Shown here: one piece after another, positions 1 through 12,129 of the stretch
Layout: each line of letters begins with the position of its first letter
Numbering within the stretch: position 1 is the first letter of the stretch
NCBI RefSeq assembly: GCF_014356525.2
Contig: NC_052518.1
Span: forward strand, 98,663,422 to 98,727,421
DNA length: 64,000 bases
Direction: 5' to 3'
DNA from: Nilaparvata lugens
Lineage: Eukaryota > Arthropoda > Insecta > Hemiptera > Delphacidae
Translations under genes and position numbers: made by a program
Notes under the pieces: generated by a model
What the model was told of the DNA's origin: nothing
The model's database searches: none
What the model saw: the letters and a program-made list of their open reading frames with translations, nothing else

Positions 1-1404
1 ATGAATAGTTGTATTTTGATGTTGATCTTTAGAATCAGCAACTTTGAATTATACAGAGTTGGTGAAAATTATGGAAACAGCTCAAATCATTTATTTCACA
101 TGAAGCAGGAGATTCTGTTCTTCGAATCAAGACCAATTATCATTTTTCATCATTTACGGTTACTGAGATAAAAATTTTTGGAAATATAAATTGGCTATTT
201 TCTTTTGTATGGGAATATGAGTTGAAATATACTCAAGGAGAGATTTTCTACATTTTATCAAATTTTGATTTCGATTTATTCCAGACACCTTATTTAACAT
301 TGTCACGATGTATATCATAACTAGTGAGGGGAATTGAGTTTAGGGCTTGCTCTAAGAAGCTTGGTTATCTCTTGATGAAATTGCAAAGTTCAACGAGCAG
401 CCCAGCCGCTGGGCTACCACTCAGCAGTGCTGCGCATCCTTACTCCCCTCCCTCTCGGCCACTGAGGGAGGCTCGTGAAGGGCGAGTAGGAAGGCAGTCT
501 AGTGCAGGTGTCCAGTGCGAGCGGTTGACAGAGAGGGTGAAGGAAGCAGAATGCAGCTAGCAACATAGTACATCTTGTGCCTTGAGTGTACTCCGACTCC
601 TTCGACTACTAGGAGTTGTGTCTGAGGTTAATGGGGGTTAATCCAAGACACTGGAAGCTCTGAGACTCAGCACTCACTTGGGCGAGTGTTGTTTGACCAT
701 TTTGACGACTTTGGGCAGCAACCTGCCTGTTTCAACCAGTAGTGACACGTCAGGTTTTGGTTAAAACCTGACTGTACCCTGGTACATCATCACGGGAACT
801 AGGAATAGCAGAAGGACCTCGAGAAAGGCCAGGGAAGGCATTTCCTTTGACTCCACGGCACGATCCTGACCCCAGGAAAGCACCCGGTGTCCGAGATTTG
901 GGACCCGGTGACCAGAGGTGAAGCCTGGTGCACGGGCTCCCATAGCTTGCTGATTCGCCTTTGAATAGCAGGAGGACCTCGAGAAAGGCCAGGGAAAGCC
1001 TTTCCATCGACTCCGCGGCACGATCCTGACCCCAAGAAAGCACCCGGTACCCAAGATTTGGGACCCGGTGACCAGAGGTGAAGTCCGGTGCGTGGGCTCC
1101 TATAGCTTGCTGATTTGCCTTCGAATAGCAGGATGACCTCGAGAAAGGCCAGGGAAAGCCTTTCCTTTGACTCCGCGGCACGATCCTGACCCCAGGAAAG
1201 CACCTGGTGCCCAAGATTTAGGATCCGGTGACCAGGGGTGAAGCCTGGTGCGTGGGCACCTATAGCTCACCAATTCACTTCCAAATAGCAGGAAGACCTC
1301 GAGAAAGGAGAGGGAAAGCCTTTGCTTTGACTCTGCAGCACAATCCTGAACACAGGGAAACACCCGGTGCCCGAGATTTGGGACACGGTGACCAGAGGTG
1401 AAGA
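1..1404. repeat. Direct segmental duplication, left copy
   Basis: The sequence from base 1 reappears nearly identically 1883 bp downstream (1884 onward). This left copy starts before the window. It holds about 780 bp of single-copy-looking sequence followed by a short 160-bp tandem array, and it ends where unrelated AT-rich sequence begins near 1405. The small plus-strand reading frame at 324-560 recurs exactly at 2207-2443 because of this duplication. It has no recognisable domain, so I do not call it a gene. Confidence 0.9.
797..1404. repeat. 160-bp tandem array, about 4 units
   Basis: The anchor GACCTCGAGAAAGG occurs at 815, 975, 1135 and 1295, an exact 160-bp spacing. Because 160 is not a multiple of three, a repeat-derived peptide runs through all three minus-strand frames. 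The overlapping minus-strand reading frames here are therefore artefacts of the repeat. Units differ by scattered substitutions. Confidence 0.95.
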
Positions 1405-1883
1405 TTTAAATGCATTTATCGCGGAAAAATGATGGGGCACTGCTACTTCAATCCTGGGAATATTATATTACTAGCCGTCAGGCTCGCTTCGCTCGCCATA
1501 TCCGTTTAGCCAGACGTTTAGTCTGGACCCCGACTGGATTGTCCTAACATATGATAAAATGCTCAAATGAAAATGCAGGCGAGCGAAGCGAGCCTGCTGA
1601 TCTCATTCTTGGACGATCCAGTCGGGGGTCCAGGGGGCGGAGCCCCTGGCTAGACGGATGGCGAGCGAAGCGAGCCTGACGGCTAGCCAAAAACTACAGA
1701 GGTAGAAGGACACTTGACAGAGAAGCATGAATTTCAGCCATCAATTATTGATGAATTCACGTTTGCTTCTGAAGATGGTATGATGTAGTTATTGATATAG
1801 AGAGTAGTAGTATTGATGATAAAATGTAGTTGAGTTGTTGACAATCTTTAAAACTAGTGACCCACTGGGTTGAGAACTCGCTC
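1405..1883. other. Unique spacer between the two duplicated blocks
   Basis: About 480 bp of AT-rich sequence separates the duplicated blocks. Apart from the foldback element at 1471-1686 I see no gene, RNA or repeat in it. Confidence 0.6.
1471..1686. mobile_element. Foldback MITE with about 41-bp terminal inverted repeats
   Basis: The element starts CTAGCCGTCAGGCTCGCTTC and ends with the reverse complement of that sequence. The inverted match continues about 41 bp with one small gap. A third internal copy of the GCGAGCGAAGCGAGCCTG motif lies near 1579. No coding sequence is visible, and the flanks do not give a clear target-site duplication because the termini are themselves CTAG. Superfamily not assigned. 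Confidence 0.75.
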
Positions 1884-2681
1884 ATGAATAGTTGTATTTT
1901 GATGTTGATCTTTAGAATCAGCAACTTTGAATTATACAGAGTTGGTGAAAATTATGGAAACAGCTCAAATCATTTATTTCACATGAAGCAGGAGATTCTG
2001 TTCTTCGAATCAAGACCAATTATCATTTTTCATCATTTACGGTTACTGAGATAAAAATTTTTGGAAATATAAATTGGCTATTTTCTTTTGTATGGGAATA
2101 TGAGTTGAAATATACTCAAGGAGAGATTTTCTACATTTTATCAAATTTTGATTTCGATTTATTCCAGACACCTTATTTAACATTGTCACGATGTATATCA
2201 TAACTAGTGAGGGGAATTGAGTTTAGGGCTTGCTCTAAGAAGCTTGGTTATCTCTTGATGAAATTGCAAAGTTCAACGAGCAGCCCAGCCGCTGGGCTAC
2301 CACTCAGCAGTGCTGCGCATCCTTACTCCCCTCCCTCTCGGCCACTGAGGGAGGCTCGTGAAGGGCGAGTAGGAAGGCAGTCTAGTGCAGGTGTCCAGTG
2401 CGAGCGGTTGACAGAGAGGGTGAAGGAAGCAGAATGCAGCTAGCAACATAGTACATCTTGTGCCTTGAGTGTACTCCGACTCCTTCGACTACTAGGAGTT
2501 GTGTCTGAGGTTAATGGGGGTTAATCCAAGACACTGGAAGCTCTGAGACTCAGCACTCACTTGGGCGAGTGTTGTTTGACCATTTTGACGACTTTGGGCA
2601 GCAACCTGCCTGTTTCAACCAGTAGTGACACGTCAGGTTTTGGTTAAAACCTGACTGTACCCTGGTACATCATCACGGGAA
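1884..2681. repeat. Direct segmental duplication, right copy
   Basis: This repeats bases 1-798 almost perfectly, including the CG-richer stretch near 2280-2440. It leads directly into the longer 160-bp array and then the left LTR-like block. It may therefore be the 5' part of a long LTR or of upstream flanking sequence. No start or end of an LTR could be fixed here. Confidence 0.85.
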
Positions 2682-3756
2682 CTAGGAATAGCAGAAGGAC
2701 CTCGAGAAAGGCCAGGGAAGGCCTTTCCTTTGACTCCACGGCACGATCCTGACCCCAGGAAAGCACCCGGTGCCCGAGATTTGGGACCCGGTGACCAGAG
2801 GTGAAGCCTGGTGCACGGGCTCCCATAGCTTGCTGATTCGCCTTCGAATAGCAGGATGACCTCGAGAAAGGCCAGGGAAAGCCTTTCCTTTGACTCCACG
2901 GCACGATCCTGACCCCAGGAAAGCACCTGGTGCCTGAGATTTGGGACCCGGTGACCAGGGGTGAAACCGGTGCATGGGCTCCCATAGCTCGCCGATTCGC
3001 TCCCGAATAGCAGGAGGACCTCGAGAAAGGCCAGGGAAAGCCTTTCCTTCGACTCCGCGGCACAATCCTGACCACAGGAAAACACCCGGTGCCCGAGATT
3101 TGGGACCCGGTGACCAGAGGTGAAGTCCGGTGTGCGGGCTCCTATAGCTTGCTGATTCGCCTTCGAATAGCAGGATGACCTCGAGAAAGGCCAGGGAAAG
3201 CCTTTCCTTTGACTCCGCGGCACGATCCTGACCCCAAGAAAGCACCCGGTACCCAAGATTTGGGACCCGGTGACCAGAGGTGAAGTCCGGTGCGCAGGCT
3301 CCTATAGCTTGCTGATTCGCCTTCGAATAGCAGGATGACCTCGAGAAAGGCCAGGGAAAGCCTTTCCATCGACTCCGCGGCACAATCCTGACCACAGGAA
3401 AACACCCGGTGCCCGAGATTTGGGACCCGGTGACCAGAGGTGAAGTCCGGTGCGCGGGCTCCTATAGCTTGCTGATTTGCCTTCGAATAGCAGGATGACC
3501 TCGAGAAAGGCCAGGGAAAGCCTTTCCTTCGACTCCGCGGCACGATCCTGACCCCAGGAAAGCACCTGGTGCCCGAGATTTGGGACCCAGTGACCAGGGG
3601 TGAAGCCCGGTGCATGGGCTCCCATAGCTCGCCGATTTGCTTCCAAATAGCAGGAGGACCTCGAGAAAGGCCAGGGAAAGCCTTTCCTTCGACTCTGCAG
3701 CACAATCCTGACCACAGGAAAACACCCAGTGCCCGAGATTAGGGACCCGGTGACCG
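2682..3756. repeat. 160-bp tandem array, about 7 units
   Basis: The GACCTCGAG anchor occurs at 2698, 2858, 3017, 3177, 3337, 3497 and 3657, spaced 160 bp with one 159-bp step. This is the same family as 797-1404. The last unit runs into the LTR-like block: the portion from 3690 is also present at 15389, beside the right LTR-like copy. Minus-strand reading frames of 87-237 codons over this interval are repeat artefacts. Confidence 0.95.
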
Positions 3757-4050
3757 ACTTCAGCAATCAGTTCCAAGACTCCCAAACCCTGCTATTTCGG
3801 ATCTCAATATCAGGAGGATATCTAGTGGCAATCGGGAACGTTACTCCCATAACAGAGACCCCCCCTCACGGCAGACACCAGATCGTACCTATTCCTCTCA
3901 CTCCATGCCCAACCCTGTTAGGTAGTGCAAAAGCACGGCCCTCTCACCTAAAAGAGGGAAACATTTCTCTAAGGTGCTCAAGACCCTGTTTCAACCTCCG
4001 ACTCGAATGAGGGTGGTTGGTGGATGCCCCATCAATTCTCCCGTCCCCTG
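3690..4050 (+). repeat. LTR-like direct repeat, left copy
   Basis: About 361 bp here match 15389-15743 with few substitutions. The match runs from CGACTCTGCAGCACAATCC to TTCTCCCGTCCCCTG and then stops abruptly on both sides. The two copies flank gag, protease, pol and the third ORF, as LTRs would. I could not find a convincing TG...CA border or a primer-binding site just downstream, so LTR is an inference. The copy contains a single GTGC-AAAA-GCAC hairpin unit at 3925-3936, related to the arrays near 14-15 kb. Confidence 0.7.
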
Positions 4051-4223
4051 CTGCGGCCCACCCCAGTCGCCGACTGAGTCTAGCCAGCCCAGAGTGACAC
4101 TGGGAATTCTGGTAGAAAAAGGTGTGGGCAAAAATCTACTCAGAAGATTGGCTCACGAACGTTGGGCTCAAGGTAGGAGGAGAAAAGCAGCAATGAGCAT
4201 AGAAGAGAAGTGTAATAAGAGAT

Positions 4224-5612
4224 GTGAAGAGCGCCGGAGAGGACAAGGAGGTGCGAGAGGAGAGCAGCTACCCAGGAGTGTCCTGGATCTACAAAATCCA
4301 CCGTAATGAAGCCGTGGAGCTAGCAGCTTCGGCGGGGTTACCTACAACAGGTACAATGGCGGAGCTGAGGAAGGTTCTAGTGGATCATCACAGGAGGACG
4401 GCAGGCGAATCTAGCAGTCCGAACCAGGCTAGTGATGGAGCTAGTGCAAGCTACCACGAGGCGGAAGGAGCAACGTCTCTGTGGTCTCCTATAGAGGAGG
4501 ATCACCAGGAGTCTTCTAGACTCAGAAAACTACCTGAGGAGGCGTCACCAGCTTCAGATGGTGAGTCATGTCATTCATGGGTGTATTGATTGCGGAGCAG
4601 AGACGCCGTCGAATTGCTCTTGGACTCCTCTTGCTCTTGTTCTGAGTTGAGGAGAGCGTTAGCAGAGCAGCGGCAGTGATTCCTCACAATGCTACCACTG
4701 CCTCCAAGTGAAGAGGCTGTGATGCAACCAGCGCTAGCGAGATCAATGCCGGCTAATGCAGATACTGGTCCACTGTATCATGCGAGACCTGCATTAGTGA
4801 GGCCAGAGGTGTCACTGGCTCATCAGTACAGGCCCCGACACGCACCGCAATCACCGATCCAAGCTGCAGCACCTCACACTCCATTTATGGACCCAGGGAC
4901 GGTGTGCAATAAAGTTCAGGGATGGAGGTTGTCATATGATGGCAATGGAGACGCTCCTAGTTTCCTGGAGCACCTCGAGGAATTACAACAAGCCTACGGG
5001 CTGACAGGGGAGCAGTTGTTCCTGGCGCGACCAGAAATGCTAGCGGGAAGGTGTTCCTTATGGATGCCGAACTGGAGGTGTTTCTGGCATCATTGGAACG
5101 ATTTTGTAAGAGACTTTTGGTCTCGTTACTATCCAGCAACCTACGAGGAGGACCTGGATACTCAAATCCTGGGTTGACGGCAGCGTGAAGGCGAGGCCAT
5201 CGATGACTACGTGGAGGAACTTCAGACCCTCATGAGGCAGAGAGGAGATTTCTCAGTCAGCCACCAGCTACAGAGGCTCTACAAGAATCTTCTACCTCAG
5301 TACAAGCTGTACATCAGGGAAGCCGAAGTCTATTTGGTGGACGACCTGCTCAAGCTGGCCAGGCAGTATGAGCGGATAAATTCGGAGGAGAAAAGCGCTC
5401 AACAGAGGCAGCGGGCTGCAAAACAGGAGGAGGTTCGTAAACCTGTGAAATCATGCCCCGAGCCTGAACCCACAACAACCCAACGGCAAGCAGAGTCGAC
5501 TCCAGTGGGACCTGTGTGCTGGCAGTGCAAGAAGGCACCTGTGGGAAGCCTCGTCCCAGTTGCACCTGTGAGAGAGACCAGAAGAGGACGACAGACAAAG
5601 CCGCTGTGGTGA
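4224..5612 (+). pseudogene. gag: Ty3/gypsy gag, decayed
   Basis: Three reading frames in the same phase (4224-4589, 4689-5177, 5211-5612) are separated by in-frame stops and read as one former Gag. Near 4290-4400 is a short helical, SAP-like stretch (MAELRKVLVDHHRR). The middle and third parts match the Retrotrans_gag pattern (FVRDFWSRYYP, then DDYVEELQTLM). A broken zinc knuckle begins at CWQCKK near 5517, where the frame shifts. The stop at 5175 is TGA where arginine CGA is expected. Gag forms the retrotransposon particle. This copy cannot make a full protein. The true start is unclear: 4224 is GTG, not ATG. Confidence 0.8.
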
Positions 5613-6330
5613 GAACCAGAAACCAGCTTCAACTGGAACCGGAGTCGCAGTTCGACAACAGGCTGTATACCTCAGTCGAGGTAGCTGGCCACCAATATCG
5701 AGCTTTACTTGATACAGGAGCTGAATCCAACTACTTAAGCTTAGCAACGTTTGCAAGCTTAGAGGCAGCTGGGTGTGCAAGGAGAACACCTACAGAGAGG
5801 AGTGCGATCTTGGCAAATGGAACAGTGGCGCGGCTGTATGGGAAGGTGGAAATCAACCTGAAAGTCGGCCAAGAGGTGCTACCCACAGTGATGACAATCA
5901 TGGAGGGATTATCACCCGAATTTTCATTCGGTATGCAGTTCCTGTGGGAGCACAGGGTGAAAATCGACACCTGCACCCGTATTGTGGAGTGGGAGCCTCA
6001 ACCCAGGGAGAAGGGTGCTCCAACCACTCAGAAGACTGTGAAGGCCCGAGGGAGAGAGATGAGGTCCGGTGCAGTCGCGATAGACATGCAAGGAAAGTGT
6101 CCACAACCCCAGGAGACACGCATCTTCATGCTGGTATGTGTCCAAGATGTCTTGCTCAATGCACTGGTTGATACCGGGGCTGAGTTGTCCTATGTCTCTG
6201 GAGAGGCAGCATGACGACTGAAGAATTCTGGCGATTGCCAGATTAAACCAATTAGTCATAAACTGTTTTGGTGACTGGAGAGAAGCTTCCCATGGTGGAG
6301 GAGCTGAAGCTGACTGCCGAGGTGTGCAGT
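5516..6330 (+). pseudogene. Two tandem retropepsin-like domains of the gypsy element
   Basis: A frame open from 5516 to 6214 carries two aspartic-protease signatures: ALLDTGAESNYLS near 5700 and ALVDTGAELSYVS near 6165. The first is followed by a complete-looking retropepsin body ending around FGMQFLWEH. The second is cut by a TGA at 6212-6214, and its continuation (TGEKLP...) is legible in another frame to about 6330. In Ty3/gypsy elements one protease between Gag and RT is normal, so two are unusual. The domain cleaves Gag-Pol. This copy is broken by frameshifts relative to both gag and RT. Confidence 0.75.
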
Positions 6331-6348
6331 AGATGAGTCTGCTGGAGA

Positions 6349-9336
6349 GTGGCAGTGATCAACAAGTTAGAATCCGAAATGATTTTGGGATTAAGTCATT
6401 TGAGAGCGATTCAAGCAAGACTCGATCTAAGGCAGAGGAGGATGGTATTGCCTCCAGCTTTAGTGGGACAGGTGGCAGCAGTCACTTCAGAAAAGGAGGA
6501 GTTCGAAAAATTCCTGGAGGCGGAGCTGAAAAAATTCAGAGATGTGCCAGGTGCGACCCACTTCCTGGTTCATAAAATCAGGCTGAAGGAAGGAGCTGAG
6601 CCGTTCCAACAACGTCCGTATCCTTGTAATCCACTTATGCAAGCAGTGATAAACGAGGAGGTGGACAGTATGCTCAATCAGTGGGTTATTGAGCCGAGCA
6701 GTAGCCCTTGGAGCTCACCAATTGTCTTGGTAAAGAAGGCTAATGGAAAGATGTGATTTTGCATCAATTTCCGTCAGATTAATGCACTCACGGAACAAGA
6801 TGCATATCCTTTGCCGAATATGACAGGCATTTTAGATCGATTGAGGAATGCTAAATACATTTCTTCAATCGACTTGAAGAGCGGGTACTGGCAAGTATCG
6901 TTGGAGGAGCAGAGTAAGCAGCTTACAGCATTTACAGTTCCTGGAAGGGGGCTATTCCAATTCTGGATGATGCTGTTTGGACTACACTCGGCTAGTGCTA
7001 CATTTCAACGTCTTCTAGACTGGGTAATTGGGCCGGAGTTGGAGCCCTGTGCCTTTGCTTACCTGGACGACGTCATCATCCTGGGGGAAACAATGGAAGC
7101 TCATATGCTAAATTTAGCTAGAGTGTACAGTAGGCTGCGAGAGGCTGGCTTGTTAATTAACCAGGAGAAGTGCCAGTTCCTGAAGTGGGAGCTACGCTAC
7201 TTGGGACACATAGTGATGGAGCAGGGACTCAGGACCGATCCTGAAACAGTGAGAGCTGTAAACGAATTTCCAACTCCACAGCGGCTGAGGATGCTCCGGA
7301 GTTTTCTAGGGTTGGCATCCTGGTATAGGAGGTTTGTTCCGAATTTCTCGGACCTTGCAACCCCATTGCACCGGTTGTTGAAGGTAGGAGTGAAGTGGCA
7401 CTGGGGACCAGAAGAGGAGAGGGCCTTCGAAGAGATAAAGGGGGTCCTCACTAAATCACCAGTGCTCACGTATCCGCACTTTGAACTTCCATTCACACTC
7501 CAGACAGATGCCTCAGAATATGGATTAGGATCTGTACTTACCCAGGAGGTCGATGGAGAGGAGAAGGTCATCGCCTACGCAAGCAGAGGGCTCAAGGGGG
7601 CCGAACTGAGGTATTCCACCACCGAAAAGAAATGTCTGGCTGTGATTTTTGCATTGAGAAAATTCAAGCCGTATATAGAGGGATACGAGACTACAGTGAT
7701 CACAGATCACCAAGCTCTAAAGTGGCTCAGAGCCATCCCGAACCCGACAGGAAGGCTCGTGAGATGGGCCTTAGAAATGCAGCAGTATAACTTGGTAATC
7801 AAATACCGATGAGGGAAGCTGAATGTGGTCCCTGATGTGCTCTCTCGAGCATTGCCAGGAGGTGACGTACTGGCCAACACACATGAAGGCCAAAAGGAGG
7901 CTACAGGAGAGGTGGCCGCCATCATCAAGGAAGACGATGGATAGATAAGGAGGATGAAGACCAATCTACTCCATCATCCAGAGAAGTATCCCGATTATAT
8001 GGTGAGGGGTGAGGCCTTATATCGACACATATGGGCCCAACAGCAGCCTCCTGATGCACGGGAGAGTGACGGCTGGAAGCTATGCATTCCAAGCGGTGCA
8101 CGGGCTGAAATACTTCAGCAAAGCCATGATGCACCGACAGCTGGCCATCAAGGGGTGTTTTGGACCTATCACCGGATAGCCTGTCGCTACTACTGGCCAG
8201 GCTTGTATGCAGACGTCGCGAAGTATGTGAGGCGCTGCGAGACCTGCATGAAGCACAAAGTGGAGCAGCGGCCTCCATATGGACAGATGAATAGCCAGAG
8301 GAAGGTGTTGCGACCCTGGGAGACCGTTAGCACCGACATTGTGGGCCCATTACCTCGCTCGAAGAGAGGGAATAAATACCTGGTGGTATTTCAGGACCAG
8401 TTCACGAAGTGGACAGAGGCTTGGCCGCTAACTCAGGCAGACAGTAATGCCGTTGCACGAGCTTTGAGGGAGTTGGTGGTCACCAAGTTTGGGGTGCCGA
8501 AGCTGTTGATCTGTGATAATGGAACACAGTATACCAGTAGACTTTTTAAGTCATACTGTAAGGATGACGGCATCACATTATTCTATACCCCACCATATAC
8601 ACCGAGCTGTAACCCTACAGAGAGGGTTAATAGAGTCCTGAAGACTATGATACAGCTCTATGTGGGCGAGCACCATGCTGATTGGGATCGTTACGTGGAG
8701 GAGTTTTGTTTTGCCATGAATACAGCAGTACATGTCGGTACTAAGTATACTCCTGCTTCCCTCAACTTCGGAAGGGAAATGAGAGCACCAGGAGATGCTA
8801 GCTGCGAGGAGGAAGGCGATCCCAGACAGGAGGATGGAGGCACGAGTCAAGCAGCCCAGCTGAGAAGGCTGCAAGTACTGAAGCGTGCACAGAAACTCAT
8901 TTTAGATAATCTAAATGAGGCCTATAATAATACCAGGAGGTATTATAATCTTAGGCGAAGACCGCTGGAACTAAGGACGGGCCAGTTAGTGTATAAGAGG
9001 GATTATCATCTCTCATCCGGAGTGAACCAGTTTGCGGCTAAGTTAGCTCCGAAATTTTCTGGGCCCTATGAGGTAGAGAAAATGTTGAGCGCTTCAGTAG
9101 TGCTGTTAAAGGGAGCTGCCGGTAAGAGGCTGACTGTTCACGTGAAAGATATCAAGATCTTGCCGCCCCTTCCCGAGGACGAAGAGGTCGAGGATGGAGG
9201 AGACGGCCGAGACGGCAACGATGGAGGAGCCGGTGCAGAGGAGGACGGAGACATTAGGAGGAATTACGTAAGCCGGGTGATGCTACCCACTCGGCTGATG
9301 GAGTACTGTGGAAGGGTAATCCAACATCATCAATAA
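6349..9336 (+). pseudogene. pol: Ty3/gypsy pol (RT, RNase H, integrase), decayed
   Basis: All parts lie in one frame with stops at 6754 (TGA), 7810 (TGA) and 7942 (TAG). RT begins around 6620 (SSSPWSSPIVLVKK), has SIDLKSGYWQV near 6870 and the catalytic YLDD near 7060. RNase H shows TDASEYGLGSVL near 7505 and TDHQALKWL near 7705. Integrase has an HHCC zinc finger (H..H near 8125-8145, CETC near 8238), and a DDE triad at TDIVGPL (8335), CDNGTQY (8513) and TERVNRV (8618). A GPY/F module (FSGPYEVEKM) lies near 9058. Two of the stops are TGA where arginine CGA would be expected. Copy-and-paste replication would need these enzymes; this copy looks inactive. Confidence 0.92.
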
Positions 9337-10810
9337 GGTGAGTGGCCAGAAGGGGAAAATAACATCAAATTTGAAGAGAATTCATTTTGAGATATAGTTC
9401 ACATTTAATTATGGGGTTCAAGATAGTTAATAGCATTGGCACTAGTTGAAACTGGTCCTAATATTGGAGGATGGAAATAATTATTTCTTGTCTAAGAGAA
9501 ATACATTGATATTAGACCTATTTAAAGGTAGTAAAATTAATAACAAATTTCCGAGTAATTTGTCCTGGTAATCAGAGTCGAAATTAAGCAGAGTGGCAAC
9601 TCAACCATTTCGGTTTATTTATTCAGATAATTAGTCTGGGCTTTATCTGCTAAGTCGGAAAAATCTTGTTATTCTTTTCTTCCATCTCCAATAAAATCGC
9701 CCCTTTTCAATCTTCGAACTCCTAATCCAATTGCCATTACCAAGCACGGGTTAAAAATATGGAATTTGTACTATTTTATTTTTCAAGTCGTCAGTTGCAG
9801 CCTGTGAACTATATGACGATTTATGTCATTGGAGAAAATTATTTGTCAGTCTGATCTGAATAATATTTATCCTTGAGGTTATGGTTTAAATATTTATTAC
9901 GATCATAGAATGAAGACGGTGATAATTGCTTTAATCCATGGTAATTAGTAAATTACAATGCAGTAAATAACAGGTGTTATTATTCTGTGGGATATAAGTC
10001 AATTATGTTGCAATGGATTATTCATAGTAATTGAATAAGTTGCGTTTGATTGGGAGTCATGATGCACTACAATCGTATTTTATTGGTTTCAAATATGATT
10101 CGATCTCTCCAATATTATTTTGAAATTGAAAAGGACCTGAGGGACAGTAACTTCAATGACTTCAATGACAGGGACTTCATTATTTCAATTCAATTAATTC
10201 CATCTTGGTTTAGAAGATTACTTGGGCTGTATTAGTATTGCAGTAGTCGAAGTTCTATTGTGCTATTGTTCTAATTGTGATTTAGTCACGTTTTGTAGAC
10301 AGATCCAAGTATCTCACGGCCTGTGCTTGTGTAGACATTTTCAGTGGCTATATTTTATCTCCAATAAATCAATTCTATTGAGGAAAATAATAAGATAAAT
10401 TTTTGTCATCATTTCATATTAGAATGAGCAGTGGGAAATGGCATTTATTCTATTCTGTAGTTCTGCCAGTTTAATCTGAATTTCAGTAGTACGTGACTGT
10501 TGAGCGGTCGTCGCTTGCGATAAGATAAAATAATCAACTTGTTTTGTCTACAATACAGATTGTTCTCGTGGGATCTTGCAATTTCATTTTATTCAAGTTG
10601 ATAATTCCAGATTATTCCTGTTTTTCTCCGGTTTATTGTAGCTTCTCTGACTCGACTCTGTCAGTCTGTTGTTAGCCTCCATCTGGATAACATCAGGTCC
10701 CTGCTCTTGTTGAACAGCACTTTTGTCTTTGTGATTCGTGATTATTTCAGTTTAGTCTCCTGTCTCGATAACAATATCACTTCTGCTTCTCATTCAACCT
10801 CTGATTTATT
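9337..10810 (+). other. AT-rich stretch between pol and the third ORF
   Basis: About 1.5 kb without a supportable gene. A 61-codon frame at 10050-10235 has no domain and ordinary AT-rich composition. The stretch lies inside the gypsy element, between integrase and the third ORF. Confidence 0.5.
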
Positions 10811-11372
10811 GTGCTACTGTATTTTCCTCTAATCGACTTGTGTTTGTTTTTCTTCAAAATTGTTTCCCGTCATAGTCGGCGTCCTCTTTCCCCAGTGCCA
10901 TTCATTTTTCTTGCCGCCTTTTTCTCGGTATTCTTTTTGTTTCTTCAATTTATTCTGAGGAAGATGCCATCCTTTAGTACCTCATTTACTGATGAGATAC
11001 TCCGCGAGATGGAGCGACTTACCCTAAGTGACAAGGGGAAGTTTATGCTGTTCCAGGCTCTCCGCACCCGGCATGCAAGGCACTCCCTGGAGGGACTGCG
11101 GGAGGTGCTGAAGAATATGAGGAGGGATGCCCTCCTGGGTTTTCCTTCGATACGGCGAGGAGGCATCGCCCTCGCTGTAGTGAACAGGAAAGAGGCGGTC
11201 ACTACCATCCTTGACCCAGGGCACTGGACCACACCCGAAGATTATGACGCGATCCATGCCGTCATGACAAAGTTTTGCCAGGTGAAGAGGCTGCGACACA
11301 TCCAGGGGTGGGACGTGCGGTGCTTCCAGCACGTCCGAGATGTGCTAACCCGGTGGCAAGCCGAGCGGATCA

Positions 11373-11885
11373 TCTATTTATTTATTTATTTATTTATTTA
11401 TTCCTTGAAAAAGCATTACAATAATTCACAATTTAGAAATATAACAACAAAATGAATCAATAGGAAATACAAATAAACATAAGGAACTACTTCCCCAAAA
11501 GAGCAAGCTCGAGCTTGGGGAAGGAGCAGACGTACTTTGACTACTTACTTATTATTAATTAACATTACAGTATATACATTAACAACTAAAATCAAATCCT
11601 TTCAATAAACAAGATAAATCAGTGATGCTATAATAGATCAATATATTTACATACAATATGTGTTAGAATGCAACAAAATTTGTAAATTATAATAAATTAT
11701 AATAATGACCTGATATTGCCTAGCCCAGTGTATAACATGATATAAGATGTGGTACAAAATGAAATCTATTCAATTGGAATAATTACTATACTATAATGTA
11801 ATCCAGAAATTCTCGGCACTATCCCAGCCATGAGAGCTAATAACCAGATATTTTTTCAAATGGAGTCCAAAGTTTTTTTGGGCGA
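11373..11885 (-). mobile_element. 5'-truncated LINE 3' end inserted in the third ORF
   Basis: The plus strand begins with a (TTTA)n run at 11374, which is the 3' tail of an element read on the minus strand. About 385 bp (to about 11756) recur at 24105-24490. The end beyond that reads on the minus strand as the C-terminus of a reverse-transcriptase ORF (HLKKYLVISSHGW). The exact 5' truncation point is uncertain because the frame through 11850-11890 stays open. Confidence 0.7.
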
Positions 11886-12129
11886 GTAAACCTCTCATTG
11901 GACAACAACTTCTCCAGCTGCTTCAACAACGGACCCCTCCAGAAGATGCCTTGGTGGAGGCCACTTCGCGCGAGCTGTTAAAGGTCTTCCCTACCTTGCG
12001 TATGGGCCGCGACCGAGATGTGGTGGTCACAGTAAACCTCCCCTCTTCCGAGACCCCTGTCGAACCTGTCAGAGCCGAGGTACACCTACCCCCAACTTCC
12101 GCTGCTGCAGTCTCGATGATGGAGGTACC

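Noticed and set aside
750..3785. Many overlapping minus-strand reading frames of 87-237 codons
   Set aside because: They come from a 160-bp tandem repeat whose period is not a multiple of three, so the same peptide appears in all frames. No start signal, domain or codon bias.
5350..6259. Minus-strand frames opposite gag and protease
   Set aside because: Antisense shadows of the GC-rich gypsy coding strand.
10050..10235. Small plus-strand frame after pol
   Set aside because: 61 codons in AT-rich sequence without a domain; expected by chance.
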